Positions 56,959 to 64,000 of a DNA stretch of 64,000 bases are shown here, piece after piece. The stretch comes from Clostridium sp. (GTDB lineage: Bacteria > Bacillota > Clostridia > Clostridiales > Clostridiaceae): contig NZ_JAGHFX010000058.1 in the NCBI RefSeq assembly GCF_017888565.1, forward strand, positions 124,001 through 188,000. The letters run 5' to 3'. The notes below the pieces were generated by a model. That model was not told where the DNA came from. It searched no databases and was given only the letters and a program-made list of their open reading frames with translations. The position numbers and the translations under genes are program-made. Position 1 is the stretch's first letter, and each line of letters starts with the position of its first letter.

Positions 56959-57381
56959 ATGAAAAAGATATTAAATATTTCATTTATCTATTTTTTACTA
57001 GCAATGATAGGTGGAGTTTTTTATAGAGAGTTTACGAAAATTATAGGATTCACAGGGCAAACAACATTAGGATATATACATGTACATCTAATGGTACTAG
57101 GTTCAATACTATTTTTAATTATAGCTCTATTTTGTAGAGGTACAGAACTGATATATAACAAAACTTTTAAAAAATTCATGGTTATATATAATATTGGGCT
57201 TCCACTTATGGTATGTATGATGCTAATTAGAGGAATTATACAAGCATTAGAATTGCAAGTAACTAGTTCAATTAATGGAATGATTTCAGGAATTTCAGGA
57301 GTATCTCACATACTTGTAATGATAGCTTTATGGATGCTATTTACATCATTGAAGAAAGTATTAGTTAATGAGGAAAAGTAA
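56959..57381 (+). CDS. DUF2871-like membrane protein, 140 aa
   Basis: Third gene of the operon (6-nt gap, AAGGAGGT site). Four helices with the conserved block GGVFYREFTKIIGFTGQTTL then GYIHVHLMVLG and SGISGVSHILVMIALW, which I recognise as the DUF2871 pattern. Role unknown. The histidines in HVHLMVLG and SHILVM lie within helices and may bind a cofactor or metal (inference). Confidence 0.8.
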   Translation: MKKILNISFIYFLLAMIGGVFYREFTKIIGFTGQTTLGYIHVHLMVLGSILFLIIALFCRGTELIYNKTFKKFMVIYNIGLPLMVCMMLIRGIIQALELQVTSSINGMISGISGVSHILVMIALWMLFTSLKKVLVNEEK

Positions 57382-57450
57382 AAATTATAAATTATAATTA
57401 AAATTGTACAGTTAATAGCAAGTTATAAAATGGTTAAGTTAAGATATTTG

Positions 57451-57482
57451 AGCAGTGAGGGGGAAGCCACTCACTGCTTTTA
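57451..57482 (+). terminator. Terminator of the membrane-protein operon
   Basis: GCAGTGAG(T)GGC-type stem: AGCAGTGAG at 57451 pairs with CTCACTGCT, followed by TTTT. Confidence 0.85.
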
Positions 57483-57612
57483 TGTATAGTTCTAAAATAG
57501 AGGATTAAAATAATTATAATATGAGAAAGTTATTTATTGAAATTATTAATTAACTCAAGTGTCAATACACATTACAGTAATTTAAAAAAGTAAGAGAATC
57601 TTATTTTAAAAT

Positions 57613-57801
57613 TTTTTTGTTTATGGATACCACAGACCACGTATAGAATTTTCTGAAGAAAACTATTTAGACTAAGAGTATTTATTATGGTTTAATAAAT
57701 ATAAAGAGAGGCTAACTTCCACTGTTAAGAGAGGAGTTGAAAGAGTAGAATATAAGTTTATTTGTAGTAAACTCAAAATTATAAATTTTAATTCCTTATA
57801 A
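57613..57801 (+). pseudogene. Coding relic of an unrecognised gene
   Basis: One frame reads FFVYGYHRPRIEFSEENYLD, a TAA (57673-57675), then EYLLWFNKYKERLTSTVKRG and VERVEYKFICSKLKIINFNS to a stop. Composition is that of real protein, there is no start or ribosome site, and the interrupting stop fits a single substitution. Family unknown. Confidence 0.45.
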
Positions 57802-57953
57802 ATGGTTTAAAATCGTAATTTTTTATTTCTTCATGAAAAGATTTCTGATGGAATTTTAAGGGAATTACAAAAGGTAATATGGTATAATATAGGAAATAAG
57901 TTAATATGTGAAAAAGAAAGTAATAGTTACTTTTACTTTAATAGGAGGAACTT

Positions 57954-58436
57954 ATGAAAAAAATTAAAGTTAAAGAAAATTCACTCAAAATTGCAATCAT
58001 ATACCTAATTGTCTTTGTTGTTTCTACTGTAATATTTATTTATGATCCATCTAATAGTGATCCTCTGCTTATTGTGGAAATATTACATCCAGGTTTTGCA
58101 ACAAAACATTTGGTTATTTGTACCATTTTATTTTTGATATTAACTATATCATTTAAAGTAAAAAATAAGGCTTTAAATATATATTTTTTAGTTATGATGA
58201 TTATGTGTATAACAATGTCTATGAGTTCAAAATTTTCGGGTTATCAGTTTGATATAGAAACTCCTTTTATATTGTGGATTACATATCCATTCGGCTATTA
58301 TTTATCATTTTTGATTGAAATAAAAAAAATAACACAATATAGAATTGTAATAATATTATCTTATTTTATTATTTTAAGTATTCTGCATGTAATGTCAACT
58401 AAGTTTATTGATATTATTAAAAATAAACTTAATTGA
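57954..58436 (+). CDS. Membrane protein, unknown function, 160 aa
   Basis: Four to five hydrophobic helices. A short external loop after the first helix contains YDPSNSDPLLIVEILHPGF. No catalytic motif or family recognised. RBS AGGAGG, well spaced. It is an isolated gene between decayed sequences, with its own downstream hairpin. Confidence 0.72.
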   Translation: MKKIKVKENSLKIAIIYLIVFVVSTVIFIYDPSNSDPLLIVEILHPGFATKHLVICTILFLILTISFKVKNKALNIYFLVMMIMCITMSMSSKFSGYQFDIETPFILWITYPFGYYLSFLIEIKKITQYRIVIILSYFIILSILHVMSTKFIDIIKNKLN

Positions 58437-58448
58437 ATTAAGTAGATT

Positions 58449-58486
58449 CAACTCCTTATTACTATAGGAAGTTGAATAGTATTTTA
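58449..58486 (+). terminator. Hairpin after the membrane protein gene
   Basis: ATTCAACTCCT pairs with GGAAGTTGAAT around a 10-nt loop; weak T-tract (AGTATTTTA). Confidence 0.6.
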
Positions 58487-58531
58487 TAGTTTATATTACG
58501 TATAGATTATTATTAAGGTAAATACAACCAT

Positions 58532-59063
58532 TTACGATCTGAAGAAGGTAGGCGGAGGATTTGGATTTGGAGTTAGTGGTGTAATTTTTGATCCTGTTAT
58601 TGCAGTGCAAATAGCACTAGCAAATTCATCTTGTTTATTTTGTAACTTATAAGCATCGTGTTCATTATCAATAAATGCATTTTAAATTAGACAGCTGGCA
58701 TCTTTGCTAATCTTAGAACTGCAAAATCGGCTTCTCTATGGCCCCTATTGTAAGTACCTAGATTGCTTGAAATAGAAGAACAAATATCTGCTGATAACCT
58801 CTTATTTTCAGCTGTGCTATTTGGATAAGTATAGCATTCAGTACCATAAGCACTACCACTTCCATCAAGAGCATTAGCATGGATTGATATGAAAAGGTCA
58901 TCTCCCCAGCTATTAGCCATTTCGGCTCTTTCAGATAATCATACACTAGTGTCAGAGTATCTTGAATGAGAAACCTGAATTCCTTTAAAATATGGAATAC
59001 CAAATAGAATATGTAAAAGACAATAATGATAGTAGCATCAGGGCTAGCGTTATGATCAACCTT
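58532..59063 (-). pseudogene. Broken N-acetylmuramoyl-L-alanine amidase gene (Amidase_3)
   Basis: The minus strand holds an amidase in pieces. From its 5' side: KVDHNASPDAT, a damaged zinc motif where GHNASPD is expected; a gap; then GIQVSHSRYSDTSV, a TGA, LSERAEMANSWGDDLFISIH and ANALDGSGSAYGTECYTYPN, matching the Amidase_3 SxRA and SIHAN motifs. HREADFAVLRLAKMPAV follows, then a frameshift or deletion, and FIDNEHDAYKLQNKQDEFAS with a Pro/Asn-rich linker. At least one stop and two length changes are present. A cell-wall hydrolase of this type would normally act on peptidoglycan in lysis or spore formation. Confidence 0.82.
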
Positions 59064-59211
59064 ACTAAAGAATATAAAAATTATATTAAGAATTAATAGA
59101 AGTACAGCACCTAAAGTACCTATAAATTTTAAGAATCTGATATAAACAACTTTCTAAATAGTAAGTAATATTTAAATATTATTTATTAGGGTATAAAAAG
59201 TAAAAGTTTTA

Positions 59212-59240
59212 TTGACAATATTGATACTCGATATTAAACT
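59212..59240 (+). promoter_or_regulatory. Promoter of the padR-DUF2812 operon
   Basis: TTGACA (59212-59217), 17-nt spacer, TAAACT (59235-59240). The spacer is occupied by the first putative operator. Confidence 0.65.
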
Positions 59241-59292
59241 TGTTATATAAGATAAAAATTTATTTTTTATGTTTTTAATATCGAGTATCGAT
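59219..59292. promoter_or_regulatory. Pair of inverted putative PadR operators
   Basis: ATTGATACTCGATATTAAA (59219-59237) and TTTAATATCGAGTATCGAT (59274-59292) are inverted copies (18 of 19 positions). One lies in the promoter spacer, the other just before the ribosome site of padR. Autoregulation by the PadR protein is the obvious inference. Confidence 0.72.
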
Positions 59293-59310
59293 GTTTGGAG
59301 GCGATTAAAG

Positions 59311-59643
59311 ATGCCAAGAGAACAGTTTCAAAATTTAACTGAACCAATGTATTATATATTAATATCTTTAATAGAAGAAAGATGTGGCGTAGATATAATG
59401 GCATCAGTTGAAGAAATATCAAAGGGAAGAGTTAAGGTTGGACCAGGAACATTATATGCTTTACTTGGTAGATTTGAGAAGGAAGGAATCATTAGAGAAA
59501 CTGAAGTTGTAGGAAGGAAAAGAAGCTACATAATAACGGATAAAGGATTAGAAATATTAAAAGATGAATATAATCGTTTAATCGTGTTAGTTAAAGATGG
59601 GAAATCTTTTTTAGGAGGATATAATAATGGTATTGGGAAATAA
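59311..59643 (+). CDS. PadR-family transcriptional regulator, 110 aa
   Basis: Small winged-helix repressor. The family pattern is clear: NLTEPMYYILISLIEERCGVD then IMASVEEISKGRVKVGPGTL, YALLGRFEKEGII, and RKRSYIITDKGLEILKDEYNRL. Start at ATG 59311, nine nt after GGAGG; the 14-codon upstream extension lies across the second operator and is rejected. It overlaps the next gene by 17 nt, so the two are co-translated. Confidence 0.92.
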   Translation: MPREQFQNLTEPMYYILISLIEERCGVDIMASVEEISKGRVKVGPGTLYALLGRFEKEGIIRETEVVGRKRSYIITDKGLEILKDEYNRLIVLVKDGKSFLGGYNNGIGK

Positions 59644-60928
59644 GAAGTGGGTTATATTTAATTTTTTGCCTTATGAGTATAAGAGTTTAGAAGAATATCT
59701 AGAAAAAATGGCATTAAAGGGATGGATATTAGAGAATATGATGGGTTTATTCCTAAAGTTTAAAAGAAGTAAGCCTAAAAGTTTAAAATATTCAGTTGAT
59801 ATAGTAGATAGTGTATCTTTTTTTGATGGCGAAAATAGTGATAGCTTATTAGAGTATAGGGAGTATTGTAAAGAAGCTGGATGGGAATTTGTTTGCGGAA
59901 GAGAAAAAATACAAGTTTATTGTAGTGAAATAGATCAAGAAAGAATAGATATTCATACAGATGAGGTTGAAAAGTTTAATACTATTCGTAAAGCATCATT
60001 AAAATATGTTAGCTTAAATTTTATAACTTTAGTATTTCTTTTATACTCACAATATATTATAACAATAGGAAGCTCAGATGGACATTTTTTAGCAAGTCCA
60101 TTAAGTTTAGGAAGTCTTTTATTTGTTAGTATTTTCTCAATACATGAGATTATAGGATTAATAACATTTTTAATATTCAATATTAGAGGTAAATTATTAA
60201 TAAGTAAAGGGAAAAAAATATCTTATAATTTTAAAGTTATTGCTTTAATTAAGAGAACCATTTATAAGTTATTATTTATTGTAACTGTTATAGCTTTTAT
60301 ATTTTATGGTATGAAATCTGATTTAGATTTTATTAAGATATGTGTTGCTTTTATCTTATTAATAACTTTATTAAATTATATAGTTAGATTTGTTAAAAAT
60401 AAGAATTATAGAAATAAAAAGACTATAATTTCAAGTGTATATTTATTATTAACATTAGTAATATTTTTTATTATGACAAATATAATTTTTAGAAATATAG
60501 ATACAAGAGATTATAAACTTGATTATGAAATGTTAGAAAAAGTAGCTACTTTAAAACTAGAGGATTTTAATGATATTGGAAAAGATGATTCATTATTTTA
60601 TGTATTAGATAAATCTCCAGTAGCATTACATTTATTTTATAGCTGTGAAGGAGAAAATGATTATTTAAGTTATGATATTTTTGAAAGTAAATATAAATGG
60701 GCAGTGAAATATAACTTTGATAAGACAATACGATTTGCAAATAAAATAGATATAGAATATATAGAAAAAGAAACAAGTTTACCAAATGGCATAAAGGTTT
60801 ATATGAATGAACGTGGACATCAATATATAATTATTTCACCTAATAGGATGATAGAGATATCAACAATTGAAGGAATAAGTGAAGATGAATTAATTAATAT
60901 GGCTTATGAAAAATTATTTAGTAGTTAG
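59627..60928 (+). CDS. DUF2812-domain membrane protein, 433 aa
   Basis: The N-terminal soluble DUF2812 domain (1-115) carries NFLPYEYKSLEEYLEKMALKG then WILENMMG, FKFKRSKPKSLKYSVDI-like strands, and YREYCKEAGWEFVC. About five membrane helices (135-295) and a C-terminal extracytoplasmic domain of about 130 residues follow. The PadR-DUF2812 pairing is common in Firmicutes and is suspected to act in envelope stress or drug response, but the biochemical role is unknown. RBS AGGAGG lies within padR. Confidence 0.88.
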   Translation: MVLGNKKWVIFNFLPYEYKSLEEYLEKMALKGWILENMMGLFLKFKRSKPKSLKYSVDIVDSVSFFDGENSDSLLEYREYCKEAGWEFVCGREKIQVYCSEIDQERIDIHTDEVEKFNTIRKASLKYVSLNFITLVFLLYSQYIITIGSSDGHFLASPLSLGSLLFVSIFSIHEIIGLITFLIFNIRGKLLISKGKKISYNFKVIALIKRTIYKLLFIVTVIAFIFYGMKSDLDFIKICVAFILLITLLNYIVRFVKNKNYRNKKTIISSVYLLLTLVIFFIMTNIIFRNIDTRDYKLDYEMLEKVATLKLEDFNDIGKDDSLFYVLDKSPVALHLFYSCEGENDYLSYDIFESKYKWAVKYNFDKTIRFANKIDIEYIEKETSLPNGIKVYMNERGHQYIIISPNRMIEISTIEGISEDELINMAYEKLFSS

Positions 60929-60962
60929 TAAGGTAAGTAATAAAATATAGAGAAAAGAAGAT

Positions 60963-61043
60963 AAATAAAATATGTGAAATAAGTATATATCAATCCTAGT
61001 ACTTCTTTGTACAGCTATTTAACTTATGAAACATACTTTATTT
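60963..61043. terminator. Imperfect inverted repeat between convergent genes
   Basis: AAATAAAATATGTGAAATAAG pairs with CTTATGAAACATACTTTATTT with few mismatches, allowing termination from both sides. The arms are 20-21 nt with a 40-nt middle. Confidence 0.55.
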
Positions 61044-61063
61044 ATCTTTGCTTTTATAGTGAT

Positions 61064-61753
61064 TTAGTTATAAACTTTTTCTTCAAAACCAGCAAAATTT
61101 AATGAAATGTTTAAATTACCGTTTTTGCATCTTAATTCATCTATGAATTTCTTTTGATTAGCGTCAAGTTTCATATGGATTATATAATGAATTTCAAATA
61201 GTGATCCAAAATCTCTAGTTTTAATAGTTTCAATATGCCATGAATTTGTGTATTTATTAAGGATATCATCAAAAATACCATCATAATTTAAGTCTTCAGG
61301 AATTGTGATTTTAAGCTTAGATGTTTTTGTTTTTGGCATAGCAAACTTTGTTGCATCTAATATTAAGGTTAAAGCACATAGTATTAATGTAAATATAAAA
61401 GCATATCCTATATAACCCATGCCACAAGTTAGACCAACAGCTAAAGTAAAAAATACATAAGTTATATCCTTTGGATCTCCAGGTGCACTTCTAAAACGAA
61501 TAATTGAAAAAGCTCCAGCTAAGCTAAATGCTCTAGCAACATTATTTCCAACTAGAAGTATGATAATTGCAATTATAACAGGTAACATTATAAGAGTTAT
61601 TGTAAATCCTGTTGCATATCCTTCTTTTTTATGTGTCTTCATATATGCAAGGCTTATAATTAAGCCAAGAACAATTGAAGATATTATAATAAATAGTGCG
61701 TTAAATAGTGTGAATGATTCTCCATTCGTTGATGTAATTATAGTTTCTAACAT
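61064..61753 (-). CDS. DUF4956-family membrane protein, 229 aa
   Basis: Four N-terminal transmembrane helices, with the family signature NVARAFSLAGAFSIIRFRSA then PGDPKDITYVFFTLAVGL, and a cytoplasmic C-terminal domain of about 90 residues (KLKITIPEDLNYDGIFDDIL). It follows the VTC gene with a 7-nt overlap, and its ribosome site GGGAGGAA is within that gene. DUF4956 proteins regularly accompany VTC-domain proteins, so a joint role in polyphosphate or envelope phosphate metabolism is likely (inference). Confidence 0.9.
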   Translation of the reverse strand: MLETIITSTNGESFTLFNALFIIISSIVLGLIISLAYMKTHKKEGYATGFTITLIMLPVIIAIIILLVGNNVARAFSLAGAFSIIRFRSAPGDPKDITYVFFTLAVGLTCGMGYIGYAFIFTLILCALTLILDATKFAMPKTKTSKLKITIPEDLNYDGIFDDILNKYTNSWHIETIKTRDFGSLFEIHYIIHMKLDANQKKFIDELRCKNGNLNISLNFAGFEEKVYN

Positions 61754-62493
61754 ACATCTTTCCTCCCTGTATCATAGTTTTTATTTAAACAATATCTCAT
61801 ATATTCATTTCCATATTTAGAAAAGTGAGTATTGTATATCTCTAAATATGAAAGAATTTTAGTAAACCAAACTGGAATAGCACCTAGTATTTTTACTTCC
61901 ATAAGGTAATGTTTTTTATCTAATAGTCTATCACCAAAACTACCAGCTTCAAGGAAGAGGTTATCACGTCTAGTTAGTATATTAGAATCAAAAGTTATTC
62001 TAAAATCATTATCATCCTTAGCAAAGAAAGCTTTCCTACTATAGCTTATATATACTGTTGGATGAACATCATGATTATTTAGATGATATTCTATTTCATT
62101 AAGAACTTGATTATTTAGATAATCAGAAGTCTTAGGTCTTTCCCCTAATTCTAAAAATCTATAAGCTTCATTTAGAGTTAAAGTGGCTCTACGTTTATTT
62201 ACAATTCCATTAATTTTTTTCTTTAACTCAAGAAAAACTTTATCATCTTTACTAGTAGGTATACTGTAACTTCTTAATCTAAGTTTTTCTTTATAGTAAG
62301 GTTTATTAATAGAATGTCTAATTATTTGATTATCATCAGTATCATAATATATATTGTAAATACTGTAGTTCTGTCCAAATTTACAGAATTTATCTGGATC
62401 CATATATTTTGATAAAATCGGAATAAGTGCGTTATATTGATTTTCATTTAATATAAATTTCTTTTCATATCTTTGAAATGATTTTATTGCCAT
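61747..62493 (-). CDS. VTC-domain protein (polyphosphate polymerase-like), 248 aa
   Basis: Triphosphate-tunnel-type fold related to the yeast VTC4 polyphosphate polymerase. The tunnel residues are visible in YEKKFILNENQYNALI, YNIYYDTDDNQII, KEKLRLRSYS, FLELKKKINGIVNKRRA, SYSRKAFFAKDDNDFRITFD and HYLMEVKILGAIPVW (basic residues plus the metal-binding Glu of LMEVK). The start at ATG 62493 follows GGGAGGT; the codons upstream of it precede that site. Whether it synthesises polyphosphate is untested. It is operonic with DUF4956. Confidence 0.88.
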   Translation of the reverse strand: MAIKSFQRYEKKFILNENQYNALIPILSKYMDPDKFCKFGQNYSIYNIYYDTDDNQIIRHSINKPYYKEKLRLRSYSIPTSKDDKVFLELKKKINGIVNKRRATLTLNEAYRFLELGERPKTSDYLNNQVLNEIEYHLNNHDVHPTVYISYSRKAFFAKDDNDFRITFDSNILTRRDNLFLEAGSFGDRLLDKKHYLMEVKILGAIPVWFTKILSYLEIYNTHFSKYGNEYMRYCLNKNYDTGRKDVC

Positions 62494-62656
62494 ATAAATA
62501 CCTCCCATAGAATTGATATCTTATGAGGTAATTATATAAAGCTAACCTTAAAGAAATCTTAAATTAGTAATTACTTTTGTTAGATTAATATATAATTAAA
62601 TATGTGAAAATAATATTAATTATAAAACTGGAAATCTAAATATATATTTAAAGGGG

Positions 62657-63022
62657 TTGATTATAATAAGAGGTAAAAAGGTATATTTAATTTTATTAGC
62701 ATTTCTTATATGTATCGTTTTAGGTTGGATTTTAATTAAAGAAAATGATAATAAAGTAGCTATAAGAGGATTAGTAACAGAAAAAAATCAAGAAGATAAA
62801 AGAGGTCAAATCTTAGTAGAAGGAAAGATTGAAGAAGATACAGAGTTTGATAAAGCAAGTGTTTCAATAAATACAAAGACGAAGATAATAAATCAAAAGA
62901 GTGATGAAAAATTAAAATTATCAGATATTAAAGTAGGAGATAAGGTAGAGGTAATAATAACAGGTCCAGTAAGGGAAAGTTATCCAGTTCAAGTTGATGC
63001 TAAGATTATAAGAATAAAGTAA
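62657..63022 (+). CDS. DUF3221-family (YobA-like) membrane-anchored protein, 121 aa
   Basis: One N-terminal helix (VYLILLAFLICIVLGWILI), then a small OB-like outer domain with the DUF3221 wording: IRGLVTEKN, GQILVEGKIEEDTEFDKASV, IKVGDKVEVIITGPVRESYP. Function unknown. The start is unusual: the only canonical codon is TTG at 62657, directly touching AAGGGG, while a normally spaced start would have to be ATT or ATA (62660-62668). I give the TTG. It is divergent from the VTC gene. Confidence 0.8.
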   Translation: MIIIRGKKVYLILLAFLICIVLGWILIKENDNKVAIRGLVTEKNQEDKRGQILVEGKIEEDTEFDKASVSINTKTKIINQKSDEKLKLSDIKVGDKVEVIITGPVRESYPVQVDAKIIRIK

Positions 63023-63268
63023 ATATAGATATAATCATAAAATTTAAATATAAGCATGTATTAGTTTTTAGTTTTAATAATTTCAGAATTAGTATGTGGT
63101 GTGGTTATAATTTATTTAATCTTAATTAATTTAATAAAATATTTTTTATTATTATAATATGATAGTTAATATATTGTTCAAGTAAAATATGAATTTTTAA
63201 ATATATAATAATAACCCAATATTATTTGAAGATAAGTAAATAATATTACGGAAACGCAGGGGAGAGCA

Positions 63269-63539
63269 GTGAAAAATAAAATTAAAATATATCAAGGAGA
63301 TACATTCACTAGTGAATCATTAAAAGGAAATCCAGCAGTAGTGTGTATTTTAGATGATGATATAAGTGATGAATTAATGAAAAATATTGCCCAGGAAATG
63401 AATTTATCAGAAACAGCATTTGTTAAACCATTAAAAAATTCTAATATAGATGAAGATAAGTTCAGATTTCCCGATAGATAAGCCTTTAGATTTTAATTTA
63501 ACACAAGATATTTTAGATGCAATGGGAATAATAGTTTAA
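63269..63539 (+). pseudogene. Truncated and frameshifted phzF-like gene
   Basis: The GTG start with AGGGGAG begins IKIYQGDTFTSESLKGNPAV then VCILDDDI and NIAQEMNLSETAFV, the N-terminal block of PhzF-family isomerases with the catalytic Glu of SETAF. The frame stops at 63481. The next frame continues PIDKPLDFNLTQDILDAMGI to a stop at 63539, a piece normally further into the same protein. A deletion and a frameshift near the TTTCCC run at about 63469 have destroyed the gene; more than half of the usual 260-300 residues is gone. Confidence 0.82.
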
Positions 63540-63682
63540 TAAACAATCACTTTAAATAATTAATACTTTAAATGCACTTTTTATCATGTCAATTCACATA
63601 TATGTGAATATACTATTGTATCTAATAGAATATTGATGATGTACAAGAAAATAATTCTTTAATTAACAGGAGGATAGAATTA

Positions 63683-64000
63683 ATGAGAACTTTTTATGAT
63701 GAATCTGAACTAGATACAGTTGGTGAAGGAGAATTTGTAAAAATGCATTTAGAGTTGGAAGAGGATCTAAAAAGAGAAATTGGAATATTTGAAGAAAAAG
63801 ACAAAATTGATGAGAAAGAAGAAAAATGCTTAGAAGAATTTTCACATTCAATGTACACTCCACTTGAAGCAAATTGTAAATCTGAAATTCATATTAATCC
63901 ACAAAATAAAATAATATATGTATGTCCTAGAACAGCCCAATATTTTTTAGCAAATTCATCAAAATGTTGTGGTCCAATTAATGTTAAATATATTGGACAT
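63683..64000 (+). CDS. Unknown protein, N-terminal part, runs off the window
   Basis: ATG with AGGAGG nine nt upstream opens a frame of 106 codons that is still open at the last base. It begins MRTFYDESELDTVGEGEF, continues with a very acidic helical stretch (LEEDLKREIGIFEEKDKIDE), then changes to a segment with several cysteines (EANCKSEIH; VCPRTAQYF; SSKCCGPIN). No family recognised. Soluble as far as seen. Confidence 0.7.
   Translation, partial: MRTFYDESELDTVGEGEFVKMHLELEEDLKREIGIFEEKDKIDEKEEKCLEEFSHSMYTPLEANCKSEIHINPQNKIIYVCPRTAQYFLANSSKCCGPINVKYIGH

Noticed and set aside
57638-57656. CodY-like motif AATTTTCTGAAGAAA
   Set aside because: It lies inside a coding relic, not in front of any gene, and several bases differ from the AATTTTCWGAAAATT consensus.

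Overview
The window is AT-rich (roughly 70-75 percent A+T by eye) chromosomal DNA of a low-GC, spore-forming Firmicute, most likely Clostridium sensu stricto (relatives of C. perfringens, C. tertium, C. septicum, C. sartagoforme). The evidence is the codon bias, strong GGAGG ribosome sites, a small acid-soluble spore protein (Tlp), a T-box leader, a purine riboswitch, cre boxes of CcpA type, and cell-wall-anchored family 84 glycoside hydrolases like the C. perfringens mu-toxin/NagH group. The species cannot be fixed from the sequence alone. No tRNA, rRNA, CRISPR array, insertion sequence or prophage module was seen.

Layout. 1-5.4 kb: end of a Trk/Ktr potassium channel subunit, a miniature kinase-like protein, a divergent cis-prenyltransferase and a GGDEF/EAL protein. 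5.7-10.3 kb: a 1541-residue surface protein joining a phosphodiester glycosidase domain to a purple-acid-phosphatase-like domain. 10.4-15.2 kb: a gene relic, a PhnA-like zinc-ribbon protein, an Ile T-box in front of brnQ, tlp, a GNAT acetyltransferase broken by one TGA, and a PPC-domain protein. 15.3-21 kb: a beta-glucoside module (RpiR regulator, PTS EIIBCA, two 6-phospho-beta-glucosidases). 21.3-30.1 kb: a Fur-controlled flavodoxin and two large GH84 surface hexosaminidases. Each hydrolase has a near-identical promoter/leader cassette (cre box over the -35, conserved RNA element, terminator hairpin before the gene). 30.2-33.8 kb: a HAD nucleotidase, a GntR regulator, phosphopentomutase and a flavin reductase. 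34-40.3 kb: Dus, an MBL-fold hydrolase, an SDR dehydrogenase, a GH1 relic and a solitary molybdopterin oxidoreductase. 40.6-45.1 kb: an Arn-like lipid-linked-sugar operon ending in a two-component system. 45.4-51.2 kb: a chemoreceptor, MATE transporter, DUF1275 protein, and a guanine riboswitch with a purine permease. 51.4-60.9 kb: membrane and surface proteins of mostly unknown function, an amidase relic and a PadR-DUF2812 pair. 61-64 kb: a VTC/DUF4956 pair, a DUF3221 protein, a broken phzF-like gene and an unknown gene running off the end.

Themes. The region is mainly about acquiring host or plant glycans: surface N-acetylhexosaminidases, phosphoglycan processing, beta-glucoside uptake, and a polysaccharide-binding beta-helix lipoprotein. 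It carries five cre-like boxes and so looks strongly under carbon catabolite control. Six genes are visibly decayed. The strongest candidates for something undescribed are the duplicated GH84 leader RNA, the glycosidase-phosphatase fusion, the miniature kinase-like protein, and the Arn-like operon with its own sensor kinase.
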